From: Allopusillimonas ginsengisoli
GTDB lineage: Bacteria > Pseudomonadota > Gammaproteobacteria > Burkholderiales > Burkholderiaceae_B
DNA length: 64,000 nt
NCBI RefSeq assembly: GCF_004153455.1
Contig: NZ_SDQE01000002.1
Coordinates: 1-64,000 of the forward strand
Direction of reading: 5' to 3'
The position numbers were made by a program, and so were the translations under genes. The notes under the pieces were generated by a model, which saw nothing but the letters and a program-made list of their open reading frames with translations, was not told the origin of the DNA and did no database searches. Shown piece by piece: positions 42,554 to 51,536 of this stretch (the first letter of the stretch is position 1; each line of letters starts with the position of its first letter).

Positions 42554-43687
42554 TTATAATACTTCCACCGGTAAATCGGACAGCGCACCAAGGTTCGGCA
42601 GCCTCTTTCCTTCATTGTCGAAAAGATGCAAATCTCCCTGCGCAACCCAAAGTGTCACCTCATCCTGTGACTGTACACCCGGTGGCGTATTGGTCGTCGC
42701 AAACAGCTTTTGCTCGCCCCAGATCAGCTCCACGATCCAACTTCCGCCAGTCGGCATAATGCTGGCTACGATGGCCTGGCCCGAGTATGCCGTATCTGGC
42801 GCGGTACCCGCCGATGGCATGAGCCTGATACTTTCGGGCCGGATACCCACCGAACCCACGCGATGTCCTGGGCGCATGTCATCCATATACTTTCGCACCG
42901 ACGCTGATAGCGCCGAGGTTGCGGCCGCCGCAAACTCGACAAAGTTGATGGGCGGGCTCCCCACAAACTCGGCCACGAACCTGTTGCGCGGGTGATTATA
43001 AATATCGTCCGGAGTGCCGAGCTGCTGAAGCGTTCCTTCATTCATGACGGCAATCACACTGGCCAGCGTCATTGCTTCCCATTGATCATGCGTTACGAAC
43101 AGGATCGTCGCCTTGGTCTCGAGGTGAATTCTTTTGAGCTCCGCCCGCATTTCAAGACGTAATTTCGCGTCCAGGTTCGATAGGGGTTCGTCCATAAGGA
43201 TCACGCTCGGTTGTACCGCCAGCATCCGCGCCAGCGCTACGCGTTGCTGTTGGCCACCGGACAAGTCAGACGGATACCGATCACGATACTTGGCGATGCC
43301 CAGTTTATCCAAAACCTCATCTGCAGCGGCTTTTCGCGCTGCACTGCCTACATTGCGGAGCACAAGCCCAAACTCCACATTGTCTTGCACAGTTAAATGC
43401 GGCCATAGTGCATAACTTTGGAACACAAAGCCCATATTCCGCTTCTCGGGCGGCACATAGATGCCCTTTTCTACCGAATCGATCACTTGGTCGCCAACCC
43501 GTATCTCACCGGATGTGGGATGCTCCAATCCGGCGATCATTCTCAGCGTGGTGGTTTTGCCGCAACCAGAAGGCCCCAGAATGCACAGAAATTCTCCATC
43601 CTCGATGTCGAGATCCAGATCCATCACCGCAGGTGCGCCGCTCCCGCTGTAGTACTTCTGGATCCCGCGTAGCGTAATTCTTGGCAC
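42554..43687 (-). CDS. ABC transporter ATP-binding protein (FbpC/PotA-like)
   Basis: About 377 residues: Walker A 'GPSGCGKTTTLRMIAGLE', signature 'DLSGGQQQRVALARMLA', Walker B 'VILMDEPLSNLDAKLR', H-loop 'ILFVTHDQWEAMTLA', and a C-terminal TOBE domain from about residue 290. GTG 43687 is preferred because GGAGG lies six bases before it; the longest frame begins two codons earlier and overlaps the permease stop. Confidence 0.92.
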   Translation of the reverse strand: MPRITLRGIQKYYSGSGAPAVMDLDLDIEDGEFLCILGPSGCGKTTTLRMIAGLEHPTSGEIRVGDQVIDSVEKGIYVPPEKRNMGFVFQSYALWPHLTVQDNVEFGLVLRNVGSAARKAAADEVLDKLGIAKYRDRYPSDLSGGQQQRVALARMLAVQPSVILMDEPLSNLDAKLRLEMRAELKRIHLETKATILFVTHDQWEAMTLASVIAVMNEGTLQQLGTPDDIYNHPRNRFVAEFVGSPPINFVEFAAAATSALSASVRKYMDDMRPGHRVGSVGIRPESIRLMPSAGTAPDTAYSGQAIVASIMPTGGSWIVELIWGEQKLFATTNTPPGVQSQDEVTLWVAQGDLHLFDNEGKRLPNLGALSDLPVEVL

Positions 43688-43689
43688 AA

Positions 43690-45504
43690 TCACCCTCCTA
43701 GCCCTGACGCAAGGCTCGTTTTCGTCGCTTTTTGCAGAAATAAGGTGCCAAAGAACGCTATCGCCGACAACATGAGTACGACGGCATTGGCAGCCTGGCT
43801 GTAGCCAAAGTCCACAAGCCGTATCGCATACGTCGTCAGTAGATCAGTCCCTGGCGTCGCCAACATAATCACAAGACTCAAGCCTTTCAATCCTGATATG
43901 AAAGGCAACAGAATGGCTGCAGCGAGCGGCCCCTTCTGAATGGGAATGACAATTTTCAGCAGGCGTTTCCACCACCCCGCCCCTGCAATCTGGGCTGCTT
44001 CCTCGGGATCCTTGCCTAGTTGCATCATGGCGGATATCCCCGCGCGCGACGCAAACGGCATCTGGTCCGCCATCAGGGCCAGGATCAGAATCGCCGCGGT
44101 GCCATATAGCGCGGGGATGGGCCCATGAGGCACAGCAAATATCGACAAACATGCCGCCGCAAACGCGATCCCGGGAACCAGATAAGGTAGGAACGTCACA
44201 TAACGCAGGTAAGCGCCTATCGACTTCAAGGGTGAACGCACCACCACATATCCAACCAGAACACCCAATACGCCAGCACATATCGCTGCAATACCCACCA
44301 TCCACAGCGAGTTCCATGCGGCATGCCAAAAATCCGCGGTGATCAGAATGCCATTACGCAGCGCCGTCGTGGGAAGATCATGGCCGACCCAGTACGCCCA
44401 GGTGAAGTTATCCACCGTAAACTTACCTGGGGTTCGCATGACTGTGGTAAGAAACAGGACTGTCAGGGGGATCGCGACGCTGATAAGAAATACCATTCCG
44501 GCGACAGCCGTCATGGGCAAACGCCAGGATCCGAGGCGGCGCGTTCGGTCCATTCCCCCCTTGGTGCCAATGGTCACGAATCGACGCGCTTCGCGGACCA
44601 GTCGCGCATCAATGAGCACAGAAATTGTGCCGATGAGGATAATGACTCCTGCCAGCACGGCCGCTTCACCACCTTGTCGCGCCGTGACGCTTCGAAATAA
44701 CGACGTGGCTAGCACGTCATACTTGACCGGTGCGCCGAGCACATAGGCCACGCCGAAGTCGCCCAGACATTTGGCAAAGATTAGTGTGATGGCCGACAAG
44801 AGTGACGGTCGCATCAATGGGAGGATAATGCGGCGGGCAATCACTGTCCGACTCGCCCCCAGCATCCGTCCGGCATCTTCCATCTGTGCGTCAAAAGAGC
44901 GCAGCGCATTGCCAAAAAGCAAAATAACGAAAGGCGTATAGTGCAGCGCCAAGACAATGGTAATGGGGAACTGGCCATAAGCGAGCCAATCCGGAGGCTC
45001 AAAGCCAAGCGACTCCAACCAGCCCGGCTGGCCGCCAACGGTGCGGTTAAGAAAAACCGAACTCCATGCCAACGCAAGCGTCCATGAGGGCAGCATATAA
45101 GGAACAATGAGTGCTGTGGCGAACCACTTTCGACCCATGATATCGGTTCGGCTGATAAACCAGGCCATGACGGCCCCGACGATGAGGGCGATAGCCATCG
45201 CCCCAAAAGCGACACTGAGCGTGTGGACCAGCGGAAGCCAGAGAATATCTGGCGCAACGATGGACCTGAACACCCGGCCCAAGTTATAGAACGTTAGCGA
45301 TCCGACGCTCTGCCCTAAACGCGATGCATCGGCAAACTGAACCTGAAATGCATCCGCAAGAAGGGAGACAATAGGGGCAACGATCAGGTAAGAAAACAAC
45401 AGCGCTGCCAAAATGCCAACGACAACCGTTGGATCTCGAAACGCTATCTTCAAGCGATATTTAGAAATTTCTGAATGTCCCCTGCGCTTACGGGAGAGAA
45501 CCAT
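43690..45504 (-). CDS. ABC transporter permease, fused double-domain (FbpB-like)
   Basis: About 604 residues with two binding-protein-dependent permease domains in one chain, about 12 membrane segments. Each half has an EAA loop: 'MEDAGRMLGASRTVIARRII' in the first and 'PEEAAQIAGAGWWKRLLKIV' in the second. The fused form is typical of iron(III) and related importers, and means one permease gene suffices here. ATG 45504 starts the likely coding part; a GTG at 45543 lengthens the frame. Confidence 0.9.
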   Translation of the reverse strand: MVLSRKRRGHSEISKYRLKIAFRDPTVVVGILAALLFSYLIVAPIVSLLADAFQVQFADASRLGQSVGSLTFYNLGRVFRSIVAPDILWLPLVHTLSVAFGAMAIALIVGAVMAWFISRTDIMGRKWFATALIVPYMLPSWTLALAWSSVFLNRTVGGQPGWLESLGFEPPDWLAYGQFPITIVLALHYTPFVILLFGNALRSFDAQMEDAGRMLGASRTVIARRIILPLMRPSLLSAITLIFAKCLGDFGVAYVLGAPVKYDVLATSLFRSVTARQGGEAAVLAGVIILIGTISVLIDARLVREARRFVTIGTKGGMDRTRRLGSWRLPMTAVAGMVFLISVAIPLTVLFLTTVMRTPGKFTVDNFTWAYWVGHDLPTTALRNGILITADFWHAAWNSLWMVGIAAICAGVLGVLVGYVVVRSPLKSIGAYLRYVTFLPYLVPGIAFAAACLSIFAVPHGPIPALYGTAAILILALMADQMPFASRAGISAMMQLGKDPEEAAQIAGAGWWKRLLKIVIPIQKGPLAAAILLPFISGLKGLSLVIMLATPGTDLLTTYAIRLVDFGYSQAANAVVLMLSAIAFFGTLFLQKATKTSLASGLGG

Positions 45505-45740
45505 TTCTTCAAGATGCGACGCTCCGTCCACACACCCTCCCACGGCTGAAGTCTTATACGAGTTTATGAGACTGTCAAGCCGTATCTGCCTGGCGCCGCA
45601 CCGCGCGGCGCGCCCACAACGCTAGTAAAGCGTAACCCTGAACCCAACCATACTGAAACGCCCCGGGCGCTCAGAGCATCTAATGTTTATTCCGGAGAGC
45701 AGGACCGCTCACCGATAAACCGAGTCATCGCGAGGAGACC

Positions 45741-46085
45741 ATGGAAATGCTCAACTACGTCCTTTTTATTTTTGCCATTGCTGCCATCGGCGGTCTGATT
45801 CTTGCCTCGCATGTGCTGCGCGGCAAGTTTGCGCCTTGGGCACTATCGTTGATTCATGCGCTGCTTGGCGCCATCGGCCTGATCCTGCTCATTGTGATGC
45901 TGGTGCAGGGTTCAACGACCCAGCAAGTGTTGACCGGTTTCATTATTTTATTGATTGCAGCCCTGGGTGGCTTCTTTCTTGCCTCTTTCCATTTGCGCAA
46001 GCAACTGCCACCCAAAGCCGTCGTCATCATACACGCTGCCGTAGCCATCATCGGTTTTCTGACCTTGCTCAGTGTGGTGATCTAA
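45741..46085 (+). CDS. Small four-helix membrane protein with internal repeat
   Basis: A 114-residue hydrophobic protein with four predicted membrane helices. The two halves are alike: 'IAAIGGLILASHVLRGKFAP' (about residues 11-30) and 'IAALGGFFLASFHLRKQLPP' (about 73-92) are followed by similar 'ALSLIHALLGAIGLILL' and 'AVVIIHAAVAIIGFLTL'. GAGGAG precedes the ATG. I do not recognise a named family; it sits 4 bases before the DUF2231 gene, probably in one operon. Confidence 0.82.
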   Translation: MEMLNYVLFIFAIAAIGGLILASHVLRGKFAPWALSLIHALLGAIGLILLIVMLVQGSTTQQVLTGFIILLIAALGGFFLASFHLRKQLPPKAVVIIHAAVAIIGFLTLLSVVI

Positions 46086-46089
46086 CGCC

Positions 46090-46515
46090 ATGCGTCATCC
46101 ACTGCATCCCGCCCTCGTTCACTTCCCGATTGCCTGTTGGTCACTGGCCGTCATTGCCGATTTCGCCAGTCTACGGCTGGGTGAAGCCGCGTGGCGATGG
46201 TCGGGCGGGCTGCTGGCGGTGGGGTGCGTGATGGCGATCGTGGCCATGCTGGCTGGGCTGTTGGAGCTGCAGCGCGTGCCTGAAGGCGTCCCGCTGCGCG
46301 ACACCTATCTGCACATGAGCATCATGATCATCGCATTTATCCTGTTTACTGCCCGCCTGCTATTGCGATTGGATCATCTGCAACCCCTCGCTCCCGATAA
46401 GCTGTCATTGCTGCTCGACGCGGCGGGCTTCCTCGCTTTGGCCCTGGGTGGCTGGCTGGGCGGCCGTATGGTCTATGGCCATGGCATAGGTAGAGACGTA
46501 TCGTCGCCCCGATAA
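46090..46515 (+). CDS. DUF2231-family membrane protein
   Basis: A 141-residue membrane protein with about four helices. The N-terminal 'RHPLHPALVHFPIACWSL' and C-terminal 'GGWLGGRMVYGHGIG' are the hallmarks of the DUF2231 family, whose His-rich motifs suggest haem or metal binding in the membrane. Function unknown. It follows the internally repeated membrane protein. Confidence 0.85.
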   Translation: MRHPLHPALVHFPIACWSLAVIADFASLRLGEAAWRWSGGLLAVGCVMAIVAMLAGLLELQRVPEGVPLRDTYLHMSIMIIAFILFTARLLLRLDHLQPLAPDKLSLLLDAAGFLALALGGWLGGRMVYGHGIGRDVSSPR

Positions 46516-46616
46516 GCCCGCCTACCTCCCACACTCGCCCCTGCCCGCTTTGGTGAGCTGAGGCCAGCTGGCATAACATCGATTGCGATCCATCTCTATT
46601 CCCAGCCCCTGGCCAT

Positions 46617-46635
46617 TGTTTGTATTTTACAAACA
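46617..46635. promoter_or_regulatory. Perfect inverted repeat before the Rid gene
   Basis: TGTTTGT-ATTTT-ACAAACA, 7-bp arms with a 5-base centre, 100 bases before the Rid-family start. An operator for an unlinked regulator is likely. Confidence 0.4.
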
Positions 46636-46734
46636 GTATTGAAGCGATTTACCTATTTATCTGCAAAGCGAGCCCTCTTATAGTCACGTCACGATCAATA
46701 CCGGATCCAACCCGATTCGTTAATGGAGGTAGTA

Positions 46735-47139
46735 ATGCAAAATCGTGATGTTGTTTTTCCAAAAGGGCGTCGTGCCCTCTATGAACGGAATCGCTATTCC
46801 CCGGCAATCCGATCCAATGGCTTTTTATTCGTTTCAGGACAAGTAGGCAGCCGAGAGGATGGCTCACCCGAGCCTGATTTGGCAGCACAAGTTCGACAGG
46901 CCTTTGATAATCTGAATGCGATTCTTGTGGAGGCAGGCGGTTCCTTCGATGACGTGATTGACGTCACTGTTTTTATGGTTGATCCCGAATCAAAATTCGA
47001 GGCCATCTGGGAAATTGTCCCGGAATATTGGGGAAATGCACCCCACCCAACCTTAACTGCTGTTGGCGTAACCTGGCTTTATGGATTTGACTTCGAGATC
47101 AAGGTCATCGCAAAATTGCCTGATGCCACCAGCACTTGA
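46735..47139 (+). CDS. Rid-family protein, without the catalytic Arg
   Basis: A 134-residue YjgF/Rid-fold protein ('RSNGFLFVSGQVGSREDG', 'QVRQAFDNLNAILVEAGGSF', 'VIDVTVFMVDPESKFEAIW'). The position of the RidA catalytic arginine (Arg105) reads 'APHPTLTAVGV', so it is unlikely to deaminate imines and more likely belongs to a Rid subgroup with another role. I chose ATG 46735 because TGGAGG lies seven bases before it inside the longer frame. The OsmC-like gene follows about 100 bases later. Confidence 0.85.
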   Translation: MQNRDVVFPKGRRALYERNRYSPAIRSNGFLFVSGQVGSREDGSPEPDLAAQVRQAFDNLNAILVEAGGSFDDVIDVTVFMVDPESKFEAIWEIVPEYWGNAPHPTLTAVGVTWLYGFDFEIKVIAKLPDATST

Positions 47140-47245
47140 TGGCTGTTGGCCGAATCCAGGCTGGAAGCCATCCGATTACTTGCTTCTTCTGAGGCTGGCG
47201 CCTTTATCGGCTCGGGCAGAAACCTTAATAATTGAGAGTAATCAA

Positions 47246-47719
47246 ATGGCTCAGCACGCTGCAGAGGTACTTTGGGTTCGCGGTGAACAAGACTTCCTGA
47301 GCAACAGGTACAGCAGAAAGCATCTACTAAGATTCGACGGCGGGATCGAGGTACCAGGCTCTTCGTCTCCTTTTGTCGTACCAGCCCCAATGTCGGACCC
47401 TTCGGCGGTTGATCCGGAAGAGGCTTTTGTTTCCTCCGTTTCGAGCTGCCACATGCTTTGGTTTCTTTCCATCGCACGAAAAAGAAAGTTCTGCGTCGAC
47501 CGTTATTTTGATTCGGCAACGGGCGTAATGGAAAAAAATACCCAGGGAAAAATGGCGGTGTCTTTGATCACGCTAAGGCCGGAGGTACAGTTTTCGGGCG
47601 ATCACCTGCCCAGCCCTGATGAAATCAATCATATGCATCATGAGGCCCATGAGGAGTGCTTTATTGCCAACTCGATTAAGACGGAGGTGCGTTGCGAGCC
47701 GGTGTTTCCAGCGCGCTAG
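47246..47719 (+). CDS. OsmC-family peroxiredoxin-like protein
   Basis: A 157-residue OsmC-fold protein. Two Cys that match the peroxidatic and resolving pair are seen in 'VSSCHMLWFLS' and 'AHEECFIANSIKTEV'. Such proteins reduce organic hydroperoxides in the cytoplasm. ATG 47246 is preferred; the frame reaches back to 47081 but overlaps the Rid gene in another frame. GAGAG lies ahead of the ATG. Confidence 0.85.
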   Translation: MAQHAAEVLWVRGEQDFLSNRYSRKHLLRFDGGIEVPGSSSPFVVPAPMSDPSAVDPEEAFVSSVSSCHMLWFLSIARKRKFCVDRYFDSATGVMEKNTQGKMAVSLITLRPEVQFSGDHLPSPDEINHMHHEAHEECFIANSIKTEVRCEPVFPAR

Positions 47720-47832
47720 CCGGAATAATTGCAGACACCCGGACTATCATTCGATTTGCGTTCGCAGCTCAGATAGCCACGCCACCCACCATATGCTGAA
47801 GGCTGTCGCCGAACCAGTGCTTTCGTGTCACC

Positions 47833-48555
47833 TCACTTCGTCGAAAAAAACTCCTGAATCGCTTGCCGACCGTTTGGCGTGATCGTCACGACCCGACCGC
47901 CCGCGGCACGTCGCATCCAGCCCTTGTCGAAATAGCATTGGCACAGTGCAGCACCCAAAGCACCGCCAATATGAGGCCGACGTTCACTCCAATCCAGGCA
48001 CGGGCGACAAAAAACGCGCCTTGTTCCCTTATTCGATGAGCGGCGGCGAGCTGCCTCCAGGTCTACCCCCAGCGCGCGCAAGAAGCTGTCGCCCTCGTCG
48101 GTCAATGCGCCACCGTCGCTGGAAAGTTCAATGCGGCCTGATTCGATCAGACTGTCAGTAATCTGCACCGCTAACTGACCTGCCAAGTGGTCATAGCAAG
48201 TGCGCGCATAACGCAACGCCTTATCACGAGGCCCTGTGACGAGTGCAGGACTTCTCGGCGGCACGTGCGGGGTGTCTTCCCCCCCAGACAAAGACATGAT
48301 GCTTTCAATCATGTGGGCAACTGCGGGAGAGGCCAAACGATGATAGCGATGCCGCCCTTGCACCTCTCTAACAACTAAGCCGGCATCGACCAAGCGGCTG
48401 AGATGCCCGCTAGCAGTTTGCGGTGCAATACCGGCGACACGGGCAAGCTCCGATGCGGTGAGCGCACGCCCGTCCATCAACGCCAACACCATGCCAGCAC
48501 GGGCAAGATCACCCATCAATGATGCAGTTTGCGCAAAAGAAGAGATACTGACCAT
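47833..48555 (-). CDS. ArsR-like winged-helix regulator
   Basis: A 240-residue regulator with an N-terminal winged helix ('LTASELARVAGIAPQTASGH', 'LSRLVDAGLVVREVQGRHR') and a long C-terminal part with 'RVFCRPCLDWSERRPHIGGA' followed by 'LGAALC', which has closely spaced Cys that may sense redox or metal. AGGAGG precedes the ATG. It is divergent from an MFS gene; a palindromic site lies between them. Confidence 0.87.
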   Translation of the reverse strand: MVSISSFAQTASLMGDLARAGMVLALMDGRALTASELARVAGIAPQTASGHLSRLVDAGLVVREVQGRHRYHRLASPAVAHMIESIMSLSGGEDTPHVPPRSPALVTGPRDKALRYARTCYDHLAGQLAVQITDSLIESGRIELSSDGGALTDEGDSFLRALGVDLEAARRRSSNKGTRRVFCRPCLDWSERRPHIGGALGAALCQCYFDKGWMRRAAGGRVVTITPNGRQAIQEFFSTK

Positions 48556-48606
48556 GGGGCCTCCTGGAGCTTATTTCAATTCTAACAACAGCGAAGCGTG
48601 TCACGG

Positions 48607-48622
48607 TACGGTCTACACCGTA
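48607..48622. promoter_or_regulatory. Candidate operator between ArsR-like regulator and MFS gene
   Basis: TACGGT-CTAC-ACCGTA has perfect 6-bp arms. It lies 52 bases before the regulator start and 92 before the MFS start, a fitting position to control both. Confidence 0.45.
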
Positions 48623-48713
48623 GCACCTTGTTTTTGCTATAGACACAATATAAATCGTCATCCCCCCCTTCAACACCCAGTCGCCGCTCGTCCGGCTCCG
48701 GAATACGCACTCC

Positions 48714-50027
48714 ATGAAAACTGCTCAATCCTGCCTTGCATCAAAATTCTTTGGCGTTTGGGTTGTCCGCGCCGCATTCGTTTTGGCCGTCTTGGGTTGG
48801 GGAATAGGCTTCTATGGGCCGCCAATCTACCTGGCAGAGGTGGCACAACGAACAAACTGGCCGCTGAGCCTGATCTCGGCAGCAGTAACGTTGCATTTTC
48901 TCGTTGGGGCCTTAGTGGTCGCAAATCTGCCGCGCCTTTATGCGCGGATTGGCTTACCCGCAACAACGGTGGGCGGTGCCATATTCACTGCGGTCGGGGT
49001 GGTCGGCTGGGCGATCGTTCAAATGCCCTGGCAACTGTTCTTAGCCGCAATAATGACCGGGGCCGGATGGGTAACGATGGGTGCTGTAGCGATCAATACA
49101 ATTGTTGCGGCCTGGTACAACAAAAACCGGCCCGCTGCCTTAAGCAAGGCATACAACGGCGCCAGTGTCGGTGGTGTGATCTTCTCGCCTTTGTGGGTCG
49201 CGTTGATTGGCGGATTAGGGTTTGTAGGCGCTGCGAGCACGGTAGGCATGATCGTCATCTGCGCAGTGCTGTTGCTCACGCGTTACGTTTTTATCAAGAC
49301 GCCCGAAAGCGTGGGGCAAGCTCTTGATGGCCAACCTCCGAATACAAGCGCAATTCAACGCTCACAGCCTAAAGACGCCAACACACTGCCGGGTTTCGCG
49401 CTTTGGCGTAACGGAGCATTCATTACGTTATCCGCCGGCATGGCTATCGGCCTGTTTGCACAGATTGGTTTGCTGGCTCATCTTTTTAACCTTTTCTCGC
49501 CCGCGATCGGCGCACAGCGCATGGGTTGGCTCATGGGGTTGGGCACCGCATGCGCCATTGTTGGTCGATCCATAGCCGCTCAAGCGGTTCAACGATATGG
49601 CAATCGACGCGTCGTTGCGGCAGCCGGCTATGTCGTTCAGGCCGTCGGGTCAGCAATATTGCTACTCTCGGGCGGGCACAACGTATGGCTCATTACCATA
49701 GGTGTCATACTTTTCGGCTCGGGGATAGGCAACGCAACGTCTATCCCACCGCTTGTTGCTCAATCGGATTTCGCCCCGGAAAATGTAGCCCGCGTTGTGG
49801 CGCTCATCGTAGCCATTGGCCAAGGAACCTACGCTTTTGCACCCGCAGTCTTCGGCTTGATACTCAGCCAAACCGCTGTAACGCCAAACGCTATGCAAAC
49901 CACATTCTTTGCGACAGTCATTGGCATACAGCTTCTTGCGGCGGCAATGTATCTGGCGCATCGCGGTCAACGTAGGGAATATCAGCCCCAACCTCAGCCC
50001 ACACGGCTCGACAGCAATAACGATTAA
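48714..50027 (+). CDS. MFS transporter
   Basis: A 437-residue protein with about 12 membrane helices ('FVLAVLGWGIGFYGPPIYLA', 'VANLPRLYARIGLPATTVGG', 'MGWLMGLGTACAIVGRSIAA', 'NATSIPPLVAQSDFAPENVA'). It resembles the oxalate/formate or cyanate group of MFS proteins. The divergent ArsR-like regulator suggests inducible export or uptake; the substrate cannot be told. Confidence 0.88.
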   Translation: MKTAQSCLASKFFGVWVVRAAFVLAVLGWGIGFYGPPIYLAEVAQRTNWPLSLISAAVTLHFLVGALVVANLPRLYARIGLPATTVGGAIFTAVGVVGWAIVQMPWQLFLAAIMTGAGWVTMGAVAINTIVAAWYNKNRPAALSKAYNGASVGGVIFSPLWVALIGGLGFVGAASTVGMIVICAVLLLTRYVFIKTPESVGQALDGQPPNTSAIQRSQPKDANTLPGFALWRNGAFITLSAGMAIGLFAQIGLLAHLFNLFSPAIGAQRMGWLMGLGTACAIVGRSIAAQAVQRYGNRRVVAAAGYVVQAVGSAILLLSGGHNVWLITIGVILFGSGIGNATSIPPLVAQSDFAPENVARVVALIVAIGQGTYAFAPAVFGLILSQTAVTPNAMQTTFFATVIGIQLLAAAMYLAHRGQRREYQPQPQPTRLDSNND

Positions 50028-50141
50028 TCAAAATATCGCGCGACAAAACAGGCGCGGTACGCCGTGCCTGTTGTCGCTTATGTTCGTACGCCAGCAGCGT
50101 GCCCCTCGCCTCAAGGACGCAGGGCGCCAGTCTTCAGTCAC

Positions 50142-50582
50142 CTACTGCTGCGACGGTATATAACCAATAGCATCGATCTCCAGCGCGCAGTCGAATGGCG
50201 TACGCCCGGCCTGAATACGGGTTCTGGTCGGCAATGCTTCATCGTTGCTGAAATAGCTACGGTAGATATCGTCAAAGGGTCCCATTTTGCTTTGATCCTT
50301 AAGCCACACTACCACTTTCAACAGGCAATCCATATTGGAGCCTCCCGCTTCAAGCAGCGCCTTCAGGTGTTTCATCACGATGTGTGTTTGGGTTTCCATG
50401 TCCAGGTCCGGCATCTTGGGCAACGGCTTACCCAGCTTTCGGGCTTCACGCAGCTCGGCGCAGAAACCTTCTTCGAATGGAGGTAAGCCTGAAATATAGA
50501 TCATTCCGCCATACGTAACGGCAAGGTTGAACGGGCCTCCGGTCTCTGGCACGAGTGGACTACGTATGATCTTCTTTTCCAT
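50142..50582 (-). CDS. Rid-family protein with conserved Arg
   Basis: A 146-residue Rid-fold protein ('GGMIYISGLPPFEEGFCAEL', 'LLEAGGSNMDCLLKVVVWL'). The C-terminal part 'LPTRTRIQAGRTPFDCALEI' keeps an Arg at the catalytic position, so imine or enamine deaminase activity is possible. It lies 20 bases after the FAH-family gene in the first GntR-controlled cassette, where it may clear reactive pathway products. Confidence 0.85.
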   Translation of the reverse strand: MEKKIIRSPLVPETGGPFNLAVTYGGMIYISGLPPFEEGFCAELREARKLGKPLPKMPDLDMETQTHIVMKHLKALLEAGGSNMDCLLKVVVWLKDQSKMGPFDDIYRSYFSNDEALPTRTRIQAGRTPFDCALEIDAIGYIPSQQ

Positions 50583-50602
50583 TGCATCATTCCTTTGAAA
50601 AA

Positions 50603-51514
50603 TTAAGTGTTCAGCTTGGTACGGACAGTGTTTTCCAAGCGACCGATTCCTTCGATTTCGACAGTGACAAGGTCACCGTCGCCAAGAAAGTGTGGTGGAG
50701 TCATTGCGTAGCCGACACCAGACGGAGTCCCGGTTGCAATAATGTCACCTGGCTCCAAGGTAAGGCCTTTTGACAGCTGCTCGACAATAGTGGGGATATC
50801 GAAAATCAACGAACCAGTGTTATCGCTTTGTCGAACCTCGCCATTGACCTTGAGGCTTATGCTCAAGTTGTTGACATTCGCCAAGACCGACTTATGCACC
50901 ACCCATGGCCCAATCGGGCATGTACCATCCAGCGTTTTCCCTTTGAACCATTGGCCGTGCCGCCGTTGCAGGTCTCTGGCAGTGATGTCGTTGACGATCG
51001 TGTAGCCAAAAACAAGATCAAGGGCGGCGTCGGGTGCGAGATTACTACCCGTGGCACCGATGACGATCGCCAGTTCGGCCTCGTAGTCCAGTTGGGCTGT
51101 TATGCCACTATGCGATGGAATATCAGCGCCATGCCCGGTAATGGTCGTGGGCGCTTTCGTGAAGAACTCGATGTGTTCGGGAAAGGTATTCGGCTCGATG
51201 CCTCTCGCAACGTTTCCCTCGATGATATGTTGCCTGTAATTGCGCCCAACACAAAATATATTCTTGGGCGGTCGCTGTATTGGCGGAAGTATCTTAAGCG
51301 TGGACGCCTGCATAGTAGGCTCGACCGAGTCCAAAAGACGTGCGACAACGTCCAATCCTTCATCGCCACGCTTTATCAGATCGAGAAGGTCAGTCGGTGC
51401 AGGCGCCAGATTGGCTGGCCAGGCTTCCGTCAGATTAACGATGCGGTCCTTATCAGGATCCAGGCAACCGCCCAGTTTAGGGCGACCGAAAAGCTCGAAT
51501 ACACAAAAAAACAT
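50603..51514 (-). CDS. Fumarylacetoacetate hydrolase (FAH)-family protein
   Basis: A 303-residue FAH-fold hydrolase or decarboxylase. Metal-site residues show in 'AQLDYEAELAVVIGATG' (E-x-E) and 'GYTIVNDITARDLQRRHGQW' (Asp), with 'LEPGDIIATGTPSGVGYAM' near the end. Members cleave C-C bonds of ring-fission or 2-oxo-acid intermediates. GGAG precedes the ATG. It is similar to the gene at 57609-58502, and both sit beside a Bug receptor, a Rid gene and a GntR regulator. Confidence 0.9.
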   Translation of the reverse strand: MFFCVFELFGRPKLGGCLDPDKDRIVNLTEAWPANLAPAPTDLLDLIKRGDEGLDVVARLLDSVEPTMQASTLKILPPIQRPPKNIFCVGRNYRQHIIEGNVARGIEPNTFPEHIEFFTKAPTTITGHGADIPSHSGITAQLDYEAELAIVIGATGSNLAPDAALDLVFGYTIVNDITARDLQRRHGQWFKGKTLDGTCPIGPWVVHKSVLANVNNLSISLKVNGEVRQSDNTGSLIFDIPTIVEQLSKGLTLEPGDIIATGTPSGVGYAMTPPHFLGDGDLVTVEIEGIGRLENTVRTKLNT

Positions 51515-51536
51515 GGGATCTCCACTTTACTGACCA

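Noticed and set aside
48458-49327. A 289-codon plus-strand frame across the ArsR-like/MFS spacer and into the MFS gene
   Set aside because: It overlaps the regulator 5' end antisense and the MFS gene in another frame, has no ribosome-binding site and no domain; the MFS gene explains the region.
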